Of a DNA stretch of 64,000 nucleotides, positions 8,441 through 17,519 are shown piece by piece. The position numbers were made by a program, and so were the translations under genes. Each line of letters starts with the position of its first letter. Positions within the stretch are counted from its first letter, which is position 1. The stretch is taken from assembly GCF_003111625.1 (NCBI RefSeq), contig NZ_MZGS01000024.1, positions 1 through 64,000 of the forward strand, written 5' to 3'. The stretch comes from Methanobrevibacter thaueri. GTDB lineage: Archaea > Methanobacteriota > Methanobacteria > Methanobacteriales > Methanobacteriaceae. The notes under the pieces were generated by a model, which saw only the letters and a program-made list of their open reading frames with translations, did not search any database and was not told the origin of the DNA.

Positions 8441-10105
8441 TCACCTGTTCAACTTGAATTTACGATACTCCTGACGGATAACAGACTCCATATTTTCGAA
8501 ACCGTTTTTTAAGTCAATTGACAGCATTTTTTTATTCATTGCTACACGCAAGTCATAATCGTTTACAAGATTGACGAATTGTTCAATGAGTTGCTGCATT
8601 TCAACATCGGCACCCAAACCCATATTGATGAATCCGTTTGACTCATTTGCAAATACGTGAGACAATTCACGTTCGTTTTGGCATAGGCATATTGTTGGAA
8701 CACCCAATGAACATATGTCATACATCCTCTTGCTTGCTGAGGAAAATATTATGTCCGCCTTGAACATGAATTCGCTGATGTTTGAGACATTTTGATAAAT
8801 CTGAATAGATTGATTTGATTCATATTTGGAGATGAGCCCTTCCAAATCAGGATATGTCAATCCGACAATTACATTAATCCTTCCTTCATAATTTGTGCTT
8901 AAAATTGAATTAATGACCTTTTCGGTTAAATTATCCTCATCTTCACCCGTGAACGTGATTAAAACATTATTTACTGCATGAGTGATGATTTTTTGAGGCT
9001 GGAAGTAGAATTCATCCCTTAAGAGATAATACTCATAACCTGTATAGATGTTCTTTTCACTGAGGTCATGCTCATACAGCGCATCGAAAACAACATCAGC
9101 CAATCCACTGCCTACACCCAAATCCTCAAAATTAACCACAAAGTAACCTTCATCCTTTAAAATGGAAATGTACTCGCTACTGGTATCTGCAATATCATTT
9201 AGCACCAATTGTGGAGAGTATTCCCTCAGACAGGTAATCAAATCGTCCCTGCCATCATAAATCTTATAATTATAATTGTATTTCTTGATTATGTCAATTC
9301 CCAATTGGTGGCTTTCATCCAACAGGAACAAGACATCATGGAAGACCAACTTGGAGGCAACGGATAGGCATCGATTGATATGCTTGTTTCCTACACTTTC
9401 AGAAGCATTTGGAACAATAGCTATCTTTTGCCTTTGAAGATATTTTTCCGCAATCCACCAATCCTCATAATTTGTCACATCCACACTTTCCTCCTGGGAC
9501 ACCTCAACTATATCGATGTTGGTTCCCAAACGTGAAAATTCATTGACAAACTTTCTGCGGGTTGCCAAAATGGCTCCGGTTTCCTTAAAATCTTTCGGCA
9601 GGTCTTGCCTGTTTTTCCTTTCGATGTAATTTGGGAAGAACCTTTCATTGTTCTCATCATATCCCCAACTTAATCGCCTATCGTCTACAACAGTTATGAC
9701 ACTGTCAATGGCAAAATCTTCAAATTTCTCGATAACCTGATCAAGTGTGGAAGTTTTGATTAATGGAGAAGTTGGTTGAAGAGTTATGACAAGGTCATAT
9801 TCGTCGAAAGCCAATTTTTCCTTTTGAACCATTGCATCATAAACGACAGGATCCAATGGAGTTTCATCAGTGGACAATTCTTCAGAACGCCTAATGACGC
9901 TAGCTCCAAATTTTTCACTAAGCAATGCAATTTCAGAATCATCAGTAGTTATAACAACATCATCAACATACTCTGAGGATTTAGCCACATTAATGGAATA
10001 TGAAATCAATGGTTGACCATCCAATAATCTGACGTTTTTGCGAGGAATACCCTTTGAACCTCCCCTTGCTGGAATAACTACTAAAATTTTATTATTGTTA
10101 AACAT
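8441..10105 (-). CDS. CMP-nonulosonate synthetase fused to a PseG-like glycosyltransferase-fold domain
   Basis: Residues 1-230 are a NeuA/PseF-type cytidylyltransferase, with the signature IPARGGSKGIPRKN, QPLISYS and the DETP segment. Residues 230-554 resemble PseG, the UDP-sugar hydrolase of pseudaminic acid synthesis: a GT-B-like fold with a GNKHINRC element matching the catalytic His region, and a second half with SSASKRMYDICSLGVPTI. The pathway order would be hydrolysis of the UDP-sugar, condensation by the next gene, then CMP activation. AGGGAT precedes the ATG. The start of the UDP-sugar branch (dehydratase, aminotransferase, acetyltransferase) is not in the window. Fusions of these domains are known in bacteria, so an origin by transfer is possible. 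Confidence 0.82.
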   Translation of the reverse strand: MFNNNKILVVIPARGGSKGIPRKNVRLLDGQPLISYSINVAKSSEYVDDVVITTDDSEIALLSEKFGASVIRRSEELSTDETPLDPVVYDAMVQKEKLAFDEYDLVITLQPTSPLIKTSTLDQVIEKFEDFAIDSVITVVDDRRLSWGYDENNERFFPNYIERKNRQDLPKDFKETGAILATRRKFVNEFSRLGTNIDIVEVSQEESVDVTNYEDWWIAEKYLQRQKIAIVPNASESVGNKHINRCLSVASKLVFHDVLFLLDESHQLGIDIIKKYNYNYKIYDGRDDLITCLREYSPQLVLNDIADTSSEYISILKDEGYFVVNFEDLGVGSGLADVVFDALYEHDLSEKNIYTGYEYYLLRDEFYFQPQKIITHAVNNVLITFTGEDEDNLTEKVINSILSTNYEGRINVIVGLTYPDLEGLISKYESNQSIQIYQNVSNISEFMFKADIIFSSASKRMYDICSLGVPTICLCQNERELSHVFANESNGFINMGLGADVEMQQLIEQFVNLVNDYDLRVAMNKKMLSIDLKNGFENMESVIRQEYRKFKLNR

Positions 10106-10189
10106 ATTATCCCTATAAAGTACAATAAAATTTAATTAATAACAATAGTAAATATAGTTATAATATAATATTAAATCTTCGGTGTTAAT

Positions 10190-11242
10190 ATGAGTATGAA
10201 AGATATGTCAAACAAGCTATTAGAGAAAATAAATGAATTAGCTACTCCCGTTAAAATAATGCACGTGTGCGGTTCACATGAACATACAATAATGGAAAAT
10301 GGAATAAGAACTTTACTTCCAGAGGAAGTAGAAATCATTGCCGGACCAGGATGTCCTGTTTGTGTCGTTCCATCACGTGAAATCGATGAGGCTTTGGAAC
10401 TTATCGACAAAGGAGTTACAATAACCACCTTTGGAGATATGCTAAGGGTTCCAGGTTCTGAAAAATCCCTAGCAGATGCCAAAGCAGAAGGTGGAGACGT
10501 TAGGGTTGTTTATGGAATAAACAGGGCAATCGAAATTGCTGAAAAAACAGACAATGACGTTGCATTTATCTCAGCAGGCTTTGAAACAACAGCCCCAACA
10601 ACCGCTGCAGAATTGCTTGCGACACCTCCTGAAAACTTCTCAGTGCTTTCATGCCACAGACTCATACCTCCTGCTATCGATTTTTTAATCAATTCCGGAG
10701 AGACAAGTTTGAATGCATTGATTCAGCCTGGACATGTCTGCACAATCATTGGAACAAAACCTTTCGAATACTTCTCAACCGACTATGGAATACCTCAGGC
10801 AGTAGCTGGATTCAATCCATTGGACATACTGATGTCCGTTTACATGATTTTAAGACAAATCAAAAACGAAACACCGAAAATAGAAAATGAATACAAAAGA
10901 GCCGTGAAGGATGAAGGTAACGTCATCGCACAGGAAATGATTGATCAGGTATTCGATGTGGATTCAAGGGAATGGAGAGGATTTCCTAAAATCCCTAATT
11001 CAATCCTTGAAATCAAGGACGAATTCAGCGAATTCAACGCACGTGAAAAATACGACATTGAAGTTAAGGACGTTACTGAAGCTCCAAAAGGATGTATTTG
11101 TGGCCCTATCTTAAGGGGTCTCGCAAGACCTGAAGACTGCAAGCTATTCAGAAAGGCATGCAATCCGCTTCATCCGATTGGCGCATGTATGGTAAGTAAA
11201 GAAGGAACATGCAACATCGCACACAGATATTCAAGAGGATAA
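10190..11242 (+). CDS. hypD: Hydrogenase maturation protein HypD
   Basis: HypD is the iron-sulfur scaffold on which, with HypC, the Fe(CN)2CO group of NiFe hydrogenases is assembled. The 350-residue protein has every family mark: CGSHEH at 27-32, GPGCPVC at 52-58, GFETTAPT near 130-137, and a Cys-rich end (KGCICGPIL, DCKLF, GACMV, GTCNIAH) that binds the [4Fe-4S] cluster. GGTG lies five bases before the ATG. It leads a run of three tightly packed genes. Its clients would include the Mvh hydrogenase encoded at 54-57 kb. Confidence 0.95.
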   Translation: MSMKDMSNKLLEKINELATPVKIMHVCGSHEHTIMENGIRTLLPEEVEIIAGPGCPVCVVPSREIDEALELIDKGVTITTFGDMLRVPGSEKSLADAKAEGGDVRVVYGINRAIEIAEKTDNDVAFISAGFETTAPTTAAELLATPPENFSVLSCHRLIPPAIDFLINSGETSLNALIQPGHVCTIIGTKPFEYFSTDYGIPQAVAGFNPLDILMSVYMILRQIKNETPKIENEYKRAVKDEGNVIAQEMIDQVFDVDSREWRGFPKIPNSILEIKDEFSEFNAREKYDIEVKDVTEAPKGCICGPILRGLARPEDCKLFRKACNPLHPIGACMVSKEGTCNIAHRYSRG

Positions 11243-11243
11243 C

Positions 11244-11948
11244 ATGACAATAGAAGCAATAGCAGTAGACATCGATGGAACAATAACCGATGATGAAAGA
11301 AAAATCTGCATTTCAGCAATTGAAGCATTGAGAAAGGCGGAAGAGGCAGGAATCCCAACAATTATTGTTACTGGAAACGTTGTCAATTACGCATATGCAA
11401 CCGAAGTCCTGATAGGATGCAGCGGAGGACTTGTAGCGGAAAACGGAGGCATTGTCTTTAAGGAAGGAGAAAACAACAATGCCGTTGAGACAATGGTCGA
11501 ACGTGACTTTGTCACATCCGCAGAAAAGCACCTGAAAGAAAAATTAGGCGAGAAATTTGACATGCACGCCTCACACGACAACATGTACAGGCTGACCGAG
11601 ACAGTATTCTACAAGACCCTTGAGAGAAAGGTGTTGGAAGACGCCCTTGAGGATTTTGAATACCTGGACAGACTTGAGATTTATGACAGCGGCTTTGCGC
11701 TTCACATTACCGACAAAAGAGTCAACAAGGGAACCTCACTCAAGTACCTATGTGAAAGAAACGGAATCAACATGGAAAACGTGATGGCTATCGGCGACAG
11801 CGAGAACGATGAGGACTTCCTGAGGGAAGTGGGCTATAAGATTGCCGTTGGAAACGCTGACGATAAACTAAAAGAAATAAGTACATATGCCTGTGAAAAA
11901 TTCTATGGCGATGGCGTGGCTGAAGCAATAGAAAAATTTGCCCTATAG
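11244..11948 (+). CDS. Archaeal phosphoglycolate phosphatase (HAD family)
   Basis: The 234-residue HAD hydrolase has motif I DIDGTITDD, motif II in VTGN, a motif III lysine in KGTSLKYL and motif IV GDSENDEDFL. A type C2 cap lies between. Length and motifs match the TA0175-type phosphoglycolate phosphatases that remove 2-phosphoglycolate. The ATG lies one base after the hypD stop, with AGAGGA as the ribosome site inside the end of hypD. A sucrose-phosphate-phosphatase-like activity on another substrate is the main alternative. Confidence 0.85.
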   Translation: MTIEAIAVDIDGTITDDERKICISAIEALRKAEEAGIPTIIVTGNVVNYAYATEVLIGCSGGLVAENGGIVFKEGENNNAVETMVERDFVTSAEKHLKEKLGEKFDMHASHDNMYRLTETVFYKTLERKVLEDALEDFEYLDRLEIYDSGFALHITDKRVNKGTSLKYLCERNGINMENVMAIGDSENDEDFLREVGYKIAVGNADDKLKEISTYACEKFYGDGVAEAIEKFAL

Positions 11949-11955
11949 TGATAAT

Positions 11956-13263
11956 ATGATATATGAAATAGCGGAAAGTGTAAAGAAGACTGTTGAAAAC
12001 AATTGTGACGCTTACGAAATTTATATTGATGAATCAAAAACAATAGAACTGGACTCCCTAAAAGAGGAATTGAATTTCGCTAAAGAGGAAATTGACCTTG
12101 GAGTAGGAATTAGAGTCCTTAAAGACAAAAAACAAGGTTTCGCATTTACCTCAAACCTTGACAACCTCACACAAACAGCGCAGAAAGCAATCGACAATGC
12201 CAAACTGACAAAGATTGATGATAACTACGCATTTGCAGAAGTTGAAAAGGTATCTGAAGTTAAGGATGTCTATGACAATAAGTTCAATGACTTGAGTCTT
12301 GATGAAGCGGTTGAATTCTTGAAAACCACAATCGAAACAGCCAGTGACAGCGGTTGTGAAGTGACTGGTTCCGGTTTCAGCGCAAGTGAAGGAAGGTCAT
12401 TAATTGTGAACTCCAACGGAGTTTCCATTGAGGACGAAGGAACAGGATTCGGATTGGGCCTGTCCGTAACCATTCAAAAAGATGGCGAAATTGCGACAGC
12501 ATACAATTCACAATCATCAAGATTCTTCGATATTGATGGAGAGAAATTAGCTAATGAAGTATGTGACCTGGCAAAAAGTTCTCTTAACACAAAACCTATC
12601 GAAACCAATGATTATGATGTTGTTTTAGATTACTACGCTGCAGTTGGCCTATTGCAAACATACATCAGCGCATTCAATGGTGAAAATGTCTTAAGGGGAA
12701 GATCAATTCTCAAAGACAAACTGGGCTCAGAGATTGCAAATCCTACATTAAGCATTATCGACAATCCATTGCTTGATAAGGGGATGTACACCTCAAAATG
12801 CGATGGGGAAGGAAGCGTGTCACGCAAAACCAGTCTAATAAAAGATGGAGTTCTAAATTCATTCATCTATGACATTTACAATGCTAACAAAGTTGGTGAA
12901 AAAACCACCTCTAACGGACTTAGGGGAAGCTACTTTACCACACCAATGATTGCACCGACAAATCTTGAATTTGAGTTCGGAGAAATGAGGGATTTGAGTG
13001 AAATCAAGAATGGCGTCTTGACAACCAGCGTTTTAGGAGCCCACACTGCAAATCCAATTTCAGGAGACTTTTCAGTAGAGGCAAGCAACGCCTTTAAAAT
13101 AGAAAATGGAGAACTGACCGACCCAATCAATAAAGCGATGATTTCAGGAAACATATTTGAAATCATGAAAAATGTTGAAGGTCTAAATTCAGAAATAAAA
13201 CAGTACGGTTCATTTATCATTCCAAAATTATTGGTGCATGATTTAAGAGTTGTCGGACAGTAA
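11956..13263 (+). CDS. TldD/PmbA family protein, TldE-like (no zinc motif)
   Basis: TldD and TldE form a metalloprotease that trims modified peptides. TldD carries the HExxxH zinc motif and TldE does not. This roughly 435-residue protein matches the family over its length (an early KTVENNCDAYEIYIDE segment, GLRGSYFTTPMIAPTN and an end near SGNIFEIMKNVEG), but no HExxxH is visible, so it is the TldE/PmbA type. The frame can open at 11938, overlapping the preceding gene, or at the ATG at 11956. I prefer the latter as it gives the usual N terminus. No TldD partner lies in the window. Confidence 0.8.
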   Translation: MIYEIAESVKKTVENNCDAYEIYIDESKTIELDSLKEELNFAKEEIDLGVGIRVLKDKKQGFAFTSNLDNLTQTAQKAIDNAKLTKIDDNYAFAEVEKVSEVKDVYDNKFNDLSLDEAVEFLKTTIETASDSGCEVTGSGFSASEGRSLIVNSNGVSIEDEGTGFGLGLSVTIQKDGEIATAYNSQSSRFFDIDGEKLANEVCDLAKSSLNTKPIETNDYDVVLDYYAAVGLLQTYISAFNGENVLRGRSILKDKLGSEIANPTLSIIDNPLLDKGMYTSKCDGEGSVSRKTSLIKDGVLNSFIYDIYNANKVGEKTTSNGLRGSYFTTPMIAPTNLEFEFGEMRDLSEIKNGVLTTSVLGAHTANPISGDFSVEASNAFKIENGELTDPINKAMISGNIFEIMKNVEGLNSEIKQYGSFIIPKLLVHDLRVVGQ

Positions 13264-13289
13264 ATGAAAAATTTAAAAAAAAATAGAGT

Positions 13290-13320
13290 GAGAAAAATTA
13301 CATTTTTCTTAATTTTTCTC
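13290..13320 (-). terminator. Hairpin across the stop of the 83-residue protein gene
   Basis: Perfect 11-bp arms GAGAAAAATTA and TAATTTTTCTC flank a 9-base loop. The left arm on the minus strand is coding and the right arm starts with the TAA stop. A run of nine T follows on the minus strand. The convergent TldE-like gene ends at 13263, just beyond. Confidence 0.65.
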
Positions 13321-13549
13321 TATATCTGTTGATTGTATCATTTTTGTATTCGATTTTAAGGTAATCCTCAGTCAATTGCTTATTTTCATCAAATTCCTTG
13401 ATTTTTTGATTCAGGGCCTTATCGATTTCCTTATCTAATTTTTTAATCCGATTGTCAAAAGAGTTTTCTAATTTTCTCATGTTAATGTCAGTTCTTCGAG
13501 ATAATCTTTTAATCTCTTCATCCATATCGAGTTCATCTTTTTTAGGCAT
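13298..13549 (-). CDS. Small charged coiled-coil protein, unknown function
   Basis: This 83-residue protein is almost entirely Lys, Glu, Asp, Arg and Leu with heptad-like spacing (DEEIKRLSRR, LDKEIDKALNQKIKEF), so one long helix or coiled coil is expected. It has no signal peptide, membrane span or cysteine. It is transcribed after the GyrI-like gene with eight bases between them, so the two form an operon. The stop codon is part of a hairpin. I do not recognise a family. Confidence 0.65.
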   Translation of the reverse strand: MPKKDELDMDEEIKRLSRRTDINMRKLENSFDNRIKKLDKEIDKALNQKIKEFDENKQLTEDYLKIEYKNDTINRYREKLRKM

Positions 13550-13557
13550 ATACTCAC

Positions 13558-14019
13558 CTACATTTCAATGATAGGTAATTGAATTTCAGTTATGTATTCA
13601 TCTTCATTGTCACAGTTATAGAATCCTTTAATAAGAACTTCCTTAGGTGAACCGATAATGTCATAATGATTTTTTTGGGCAATGTCAACCAATTCGGCAT
13701 AGGTGTCCATGATGTTATCAGTGGACCCGTAATGAGTGCCTGCCAAAACCTTATTCTCAATCATGTCAACGACACGGATCCTGTCAGTTTCATCCGGATC
13801 ATCTTTTACAGGAATGCTTACATCATACACAACATCCCCTTGATCTACCTCGTGTCTTGGTGAGAAATAAACAATGAATGGTTCCCCATCAGTTCTAATA
13901 TCCTCTGTATCAACCCAATCCATCAATATTGAAAAGAACACTCCAATATCTGATTTTGGGGTTTTACAATTAATAACTCCTAATTTTTGTTCTGGAATTA
14001 CTTTTACTTCATAATCCAT
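13558..14019 (-). CDS. GyrI-like small-molecule-binding domain protein
   Basis: The 153-residue protein resembles the GyrI-like/AraC effector-binding fold (SOUL-related). It starts with a KVIPEQKLGVI strand, has the usual GEPFIVYFSP segment in the middle, and ends with the ELQLPI-like strand (ITEIQLPIIEM). Such stand-alone domains bind hydrophobic or cationic small molecules or act as hydrolases. There is no DNA-binding domain attached. It precedes the coiled-coil gene in an operon. The ligand cannot be predicted. Confidence 0.7.
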   Translation of the reverse strand: MDYEVKVIPEQKLGVINCKTPKSDIGVFFSILMDWVDTEDIRTDGEPFIVYFSPRHEVDQGDVVYDVSIPVKDDPDETDRIRVVDMIENKVLAGTHYGSTDNIMDTYAELVDIAQKNHYDIIGSPKEVLIKGFYNCDNEDEYITEIQLPIIEM

Positions 14020-14046
14020 AATTTACACCTATCTTAAATTATAATC

Positions 14047-15270
14047 TTAATTGAATAAATAAACTTCTACTTCCTCGCCCTCATCAACAAGCTCGACCAA
14101 TTTCGGAATTTTCACATAACCATCTGCTGTTGACAGTGAGAATATAGCTCCGGAATCCTTGAATATAGGTTGGATTTTATCTTCATCAACTCTTACCAAT
14201 TGGTATTGCATTCTTCCAACCTGTGAATGGATTCTTTTTGTGATTTTCCCTTTAATGACTTTTAATTCAAAGTCCTTATCGATTCCGGCCAATCTTGTTA
14301 ACGGTTCTGCCACAAATGCGTTGAATATCATCAATGCAGATACAGGATTTCCAGGCAATCCTATAACCAGTTTTCCATTGATTACACCAACGATTGTCGG
14401 TTTTCCCGGTTGAACTGAAATTCCATGGATGTGAACTTCACCCAATTCATCAAGCACATGCTTCAGGACATCCCCAAGACCTGCTGATGTTCCTCCCGAA
14501 CAGAACAGTATGTCAACTTCCTCAAGGGACTTGGTAATCTTTTCCTTGACCTCATCATAATCGTCATGCATGATGCCCAAGAATTTGGCATCCGCGCCGC
14601 ATGAAATTGCATCGTTTTTAATCATTCCGCCGTTTACATCATAGATTTTACCATAATCAAGCTCTTCACCCTGAAGGGTTATTTCATTTCCTGATGAAAG
14701 TATACCGACACTTGGCTTTTTGAAGACTTCAATGCTTTCAAAGCCTTGTGACAATAAAACACCTATTTTACCAGGGTTTAGGAAATCGCCTTTTTTAAGA
14801 ATCAATTTTCCTTCTTCAATATCGGAACCTTTTTTAGCCACATCCTGTGTTGGAGTAACAGTTGTCAATAAATTGACTTTACCGTCGTCCTTTTCAGCAT
14901 ATTCAACCATCAAAACTGCATCTGAACCTTCAGGCATTGCAGCACCTGTACTGATTTCAATACATTTGCCTGCCTGAACCTTCTTGTCGGTGGTGGATCC
15001 TGCTTCCAAAAAGTCTATTACATCTAAAGTGTTTGGAGATTCCTCAGATGCTCCAAAACTGTCACTTGAAAGAATTGCAAAACCGTCCTTTAGTGCTTTG
15101 TCGAATGGAGGAAAATCCATTCTAGAGTAAACGTCTTCAAACAAAACCCTGCCATAAGCTTCACTAACTAAAATCTCTTCACTTTCCGGTTTCAAATTCT
15201 CATTGAATAAATTTTGAATAATGTCAATAGCTTCATCACATTCTTTAATTTTTAAAAATTCAGTTCCCAT
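14047..15270 (-). CDS. moeA: Molybdopterin molybdotransferase MoeA
   Basis: MoeA inserts molybdate or tungstate into adenylylated molybdopterin, needed for formylmethanofuran dehydrogenase and formate dehydrogenase. The 407-residue protein has the standard order: domain I/II start with PPFDKALKDGFA, central MoCF_biosynth domain with SSGNE, CSGGTSAGLGD, the PGKPTIVG and GLPGNPVSAL motifs, and a C-terminal beta domain. It stands alone, divergent from the aIF1A cluster. No ModA/ModE genes are next to it. Confidence 0.93.
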   Translation of the reverse strand: MGTEFLKIKECDEAIDIIQNLFNENLKPESEEILVSEAYGRVLFEDVYSRMDFPPFDKALKDGFAILSSDSFGASEESPNTLDVIDFLEAGSTTDKKVQAGKCIEISTGAAMPEGSDAVLMVEYAEKDDGKVNLLTTVTPTQDVAKKGSDIEEGKLILKKGDFLNPGKIGVLLSQGFESIEVFKKPSVGILSSGNEITLQGEELDYGKIYDVNGGMIKNDAISCGADAKFLGIMHDDYDEVKEKITKSLEEVDILFCSGGTSAGLGDVLKHVLDELGEVHIHGISVQPGKPTIVGVINGKLVIGLPGNPVSALMIFNAFVAEPLTRLAGIDKDFELKVIKGKITKRIHSQVGRMQYQLVRVDEDKIQPIFKDSGAIFSLSTADGYVKIPKLVELVDEGEEVEVYLFN

Positions 15271-15379
15271 AATATCACAAAATAGTAAAATCCAATAAAT
15301 TAATATATAATATATTAATATAAATATAAATAATTTAATCTTATGGTAGAATTTTTATTATTATTTTGGAGGAGAGTAT

Positions 15380-15685
15380 TTGTCTAAACCTAATAACAAT
15401 CAACAACAAGAATATAGAAGGGTAAGAACCCCTAAAAAAGGAGAAATACCTGGAATTGTAGAACAAATTATGGGACATGGAAAATTAAAAGTCCGTTGTG
15501 CCGATGGAAATATAAGAATGACAAGAATCCCTGGAAAAATGAAAAAACGTATTTGGATTCGTGAAGGAGATGTCATTCTCGTAAAACCGTGGGATTTCCA
15601 ATCTGATGAAAAAGCAGATGTTATTTGGAGATACACAAAAACCGAGTCTAACTGGCTTGAAAGAAAAGGCTACTTAAAAATGTAG
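15380..15685 (+). CDS. Translation initiation factor aIF1A
   Basis: The 101-residue OB-fold factor binds the ribosomal A site and helps scanning and start selection. The family pattern is clear: [38 protein letters not shown], and IWRYTK near the end. Translation starts at TTG (15380), fixed by GGAGGAG upstream and by the usual N-terminal length. RIO1 and the KH gene follow on the same strand. From memory, this order is shared by Methanobacteriales. Confidence 0.94.
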   Translation: MSKPNNNQQQEYRRVRTPKKGEIPGIVEQIMGHGKLKVRCADGNIRMTRIPGKMKKRIWIREGDVILVKPWDFQSDEKADVIWRYTKTESNWLERKGYLKM

Positions 15686-15712
15686 TCTAATTACTTATTT
15701 TTTTTGATTTTA

Positions 15713-16486
15713 ATGGATCCTAAAGTAGCAAAAGCCGACGCCAAACACCAAAAAATTCATTCCGAAAAAAGAAGAAAGGATAGCTCTGACAGGAAAACCG
15801 GAAATGAAATTTTTGACAAGATTACCCTAGAAACATTATACAAACTGGCAAACCAGGGATACATTGATGTTTTGAATGGTGCTATAAGCACAGGCAAGGA
15901 AGCTAATGTGCTTACCGGCATTACCGATGATGAGAAATTCGTAGCCGTTAAAATATATCGGATAGCGACATCAGACTTTAAAAAAATGGATTACTACCTC
16001 AAAGGGGATCCAAGATTCAATGTTAAAACAAAAAACAAAAGGAAAATCATATATTCATGGGTTACAAAGGAATTCAAGAACCTGACCCGTTTACACACCG
16101 CAGGAGTTACCGTTCCAGAACCGATTACAAGCTCAAACAACGTTTTGCTTATCGAATTTATAGGGGACGAAGATGGAAACCCTGCACAACCGGTTAAAAA
16201 CCAACCGCCCCAAGATCCGGATGATTTCTGGAACAAATTGCTCGTTCAATTGAAACTCTTTGTGAATGAAGCGAAGCTGGTTCATGGGGACCTGTCAAAT
16301 TACAACATATTGAACTTGAATGAGGAACCTGTGATAATTGACGTTTCACAATCAGTTGTGTTGGACAATCCCATTTCAAAGGAATTGCTTGAAAGGGACA
16401 TCAACACTCTCGTAAGGGAATACACCAAACTTGGTGTTGAAACCAGCTTTGATGAAGTTTGGGAATATGTGAATCCTAAATTTTAA
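15713..16486 (+). CDS. rio1: RIO1-type serine protein kinase
   Basis: Archaeal RIO1 acts in late small-subunit ribosome maturation. Landmarks of the atypical kinase fold are the nucleotide loop STGKEANV, the lysine in VAVKIYR, the catalytic loop HGDLSNYN and the metal-binding IIDVSQSV. The protein is about 257 residues, normal for the family. The ATG at 15713 is preferred over the TTG at 15704. Neither has a strong ribosome site. Neighbouring translation factor and KH genes agree with a ribosome role. Confidence 0.92.
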   Translation: MDPKVAKADAKHQKIHSEKRRKDSSDRKTGNEIFDKITLETLYKLANQGYIDVLNGAISTGKEANVLTGITDDEKFVAVKIYRIATSDFKKMDYYLKGDPRFNVKTKNKRKIIYSWVTKEFKNLTRLHTAGVTVPEPITSSNNVLLIEFIGDEDGNPAQPVKNQPPQDPDDFWNKLLVQLKLFVNEAKLVHGDLSNYNILNLNEEPVIIDVSQSVVLDNPISKELLERDINTLVREYTKLGVETSFDEVWEYVNPKF

Positions 16487-16524
16487 TAATTATAATAACT
16501 AACTTATTATTAAAGGTGATAATT

Positions 16525-17142
16525 ATGCCAGAAACAGATTATTTGAAAATACCTCAAAACAGAGTGGGGGCATTAATAGGAAGCAATGGTAGCGTTAAAA
16601 AATCCATTGAAAAAGCAACTGGAACCATCCTCGATATCGATAGTGATGAAGGCACAGTTTACATTACACCTAGAGATGACATGGAAGACCCGTTAGGGGT
16701 CTGGAATGCAAATCATATTGTTAAAGCAGTAGCACGTGGATTTAACCCGGAAGTTGCTCTTAAGCTTATAAGTGACGACATTTACCTGGAGGTAATCAGT
16801 TTACCATTATATATCGGCAAATCCAAAAAGGCACTTGCAAGACACAAGGGCAGAATTATAGGAAAAGACGGCAAGACACGTGAAATAATTATGGAAATGG
16901 CCGAAGTTGACATGGCAATCTACGGTAAAACTGTTTCACTTATTGGGGAAATGGACAACATCATGGTTGCAAAGGAAGCCATTGAGATGATTCTAAACGG
17001 ATCCAGACACAAGTCAGTTTACGGATTCTTGGAACATAAGAAAGAAGACTTGAAAATGAGAGAATTCAAGGACCTTGTCGGAATTAATGATGACAAAATC
17101 GAATTTAAGGACGGCATCGACTTTGATGAAAAGGACTATTAG
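16525..17142 (+). CDS. KH-domain RNA-binding protein (Dim2/Pno1-like)
   Basis: The protein of about 205 residues contains two KH domains: the first with [17 protein letters not shown] and the second with [16 protein letters not shown]. This is the layout of archaeal Dim2/Pno1, which binds the 3' end of 16S rRNA and partners RIO kinases and Nob1. AGGTGAT before the ATG at 16525 sets the start (a GTG at 16516 lies in the ribosome site). Its position after rio1 supports a joint role in small-subunit assembly. Confidence 0.88.
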   Translation: MPETDYLKIPQNRVGALIGSNGSVKKSIEKATGTILDIDSDEGTVYITPRDDMEDPLGVWNANHIVKAVARGFNPEVALKLISDDIYLEVISLPLYIGKSKKALARHKGRIIGKDGKTREIIMEMAEVDMAIYGKTVSLIGEMDNIMVAKEAIEMILNGSRHKSVYGFLEHKKEDLKMREFKDLVGINDDKIEFKDGIDFDEKDY

Positions 17143-17165
17143 GAGTTAACTCTCCTAATTTTTTT
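17139..17165 (+). terminator. Hairpin over the stop codon of the KH-protein gene
   Basis: Perfect 7-bp arms TTAGGAG and CTCCTAA, loop TTAACT, followed directly by seven T. The TAG stop is in the left arm. Confidence 0.75.
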
Positions 17166-17519
17166 ATTGCAAAACAATTATCCCCCATCATACAACTTTT
17201 TCTATTTTTTGAAAATCAAAAATTGATTATGCAAATATTGTCCATCAAAGAAATATTACAACCCCCTATCAATTTTAATGATGTTTTGCTATAACTATTA
17301 TAGTAATACTTAAAAAGTTTTATATACTTTGACCAACTTATATAGATACTGTAGTATAAATACCATATTTTCTACATGTTTTAAAATTATTATTTTACCA
17401 TATATTTAAACAAGACAGATAGGGTAGGGTAAAAATATTACTTTCCAAATGCTCTCTCACTTTATTTAAATATACTTCATATAATAAATTTAAACATACA
17501 AATTTAAGGAGGAAAAATT
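17143..17519 (+). promoter_or_regulatory. Upstream region of topoisomerase VI with two TATA candidates
   Basis: This 377-base gap has no open frame of note and no GC-rich stretch that could be a stable RNA. TTTATATA at 17318-17326 within AAAAAG-TTTTATATAC is a strong TATA candidate, but it would give a leader of about 170 bases. A second one, TTTATTTAAATATA, at 17461-17474 would give a leader of about 20-30 bases. Short inverted repeats lie just before and after the first (ACTATTATAGT at 17294-17304 and ATACTGTAGTAT at 17346-17357). Two promoters are a reasonable reading. Confidence 0.45.
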
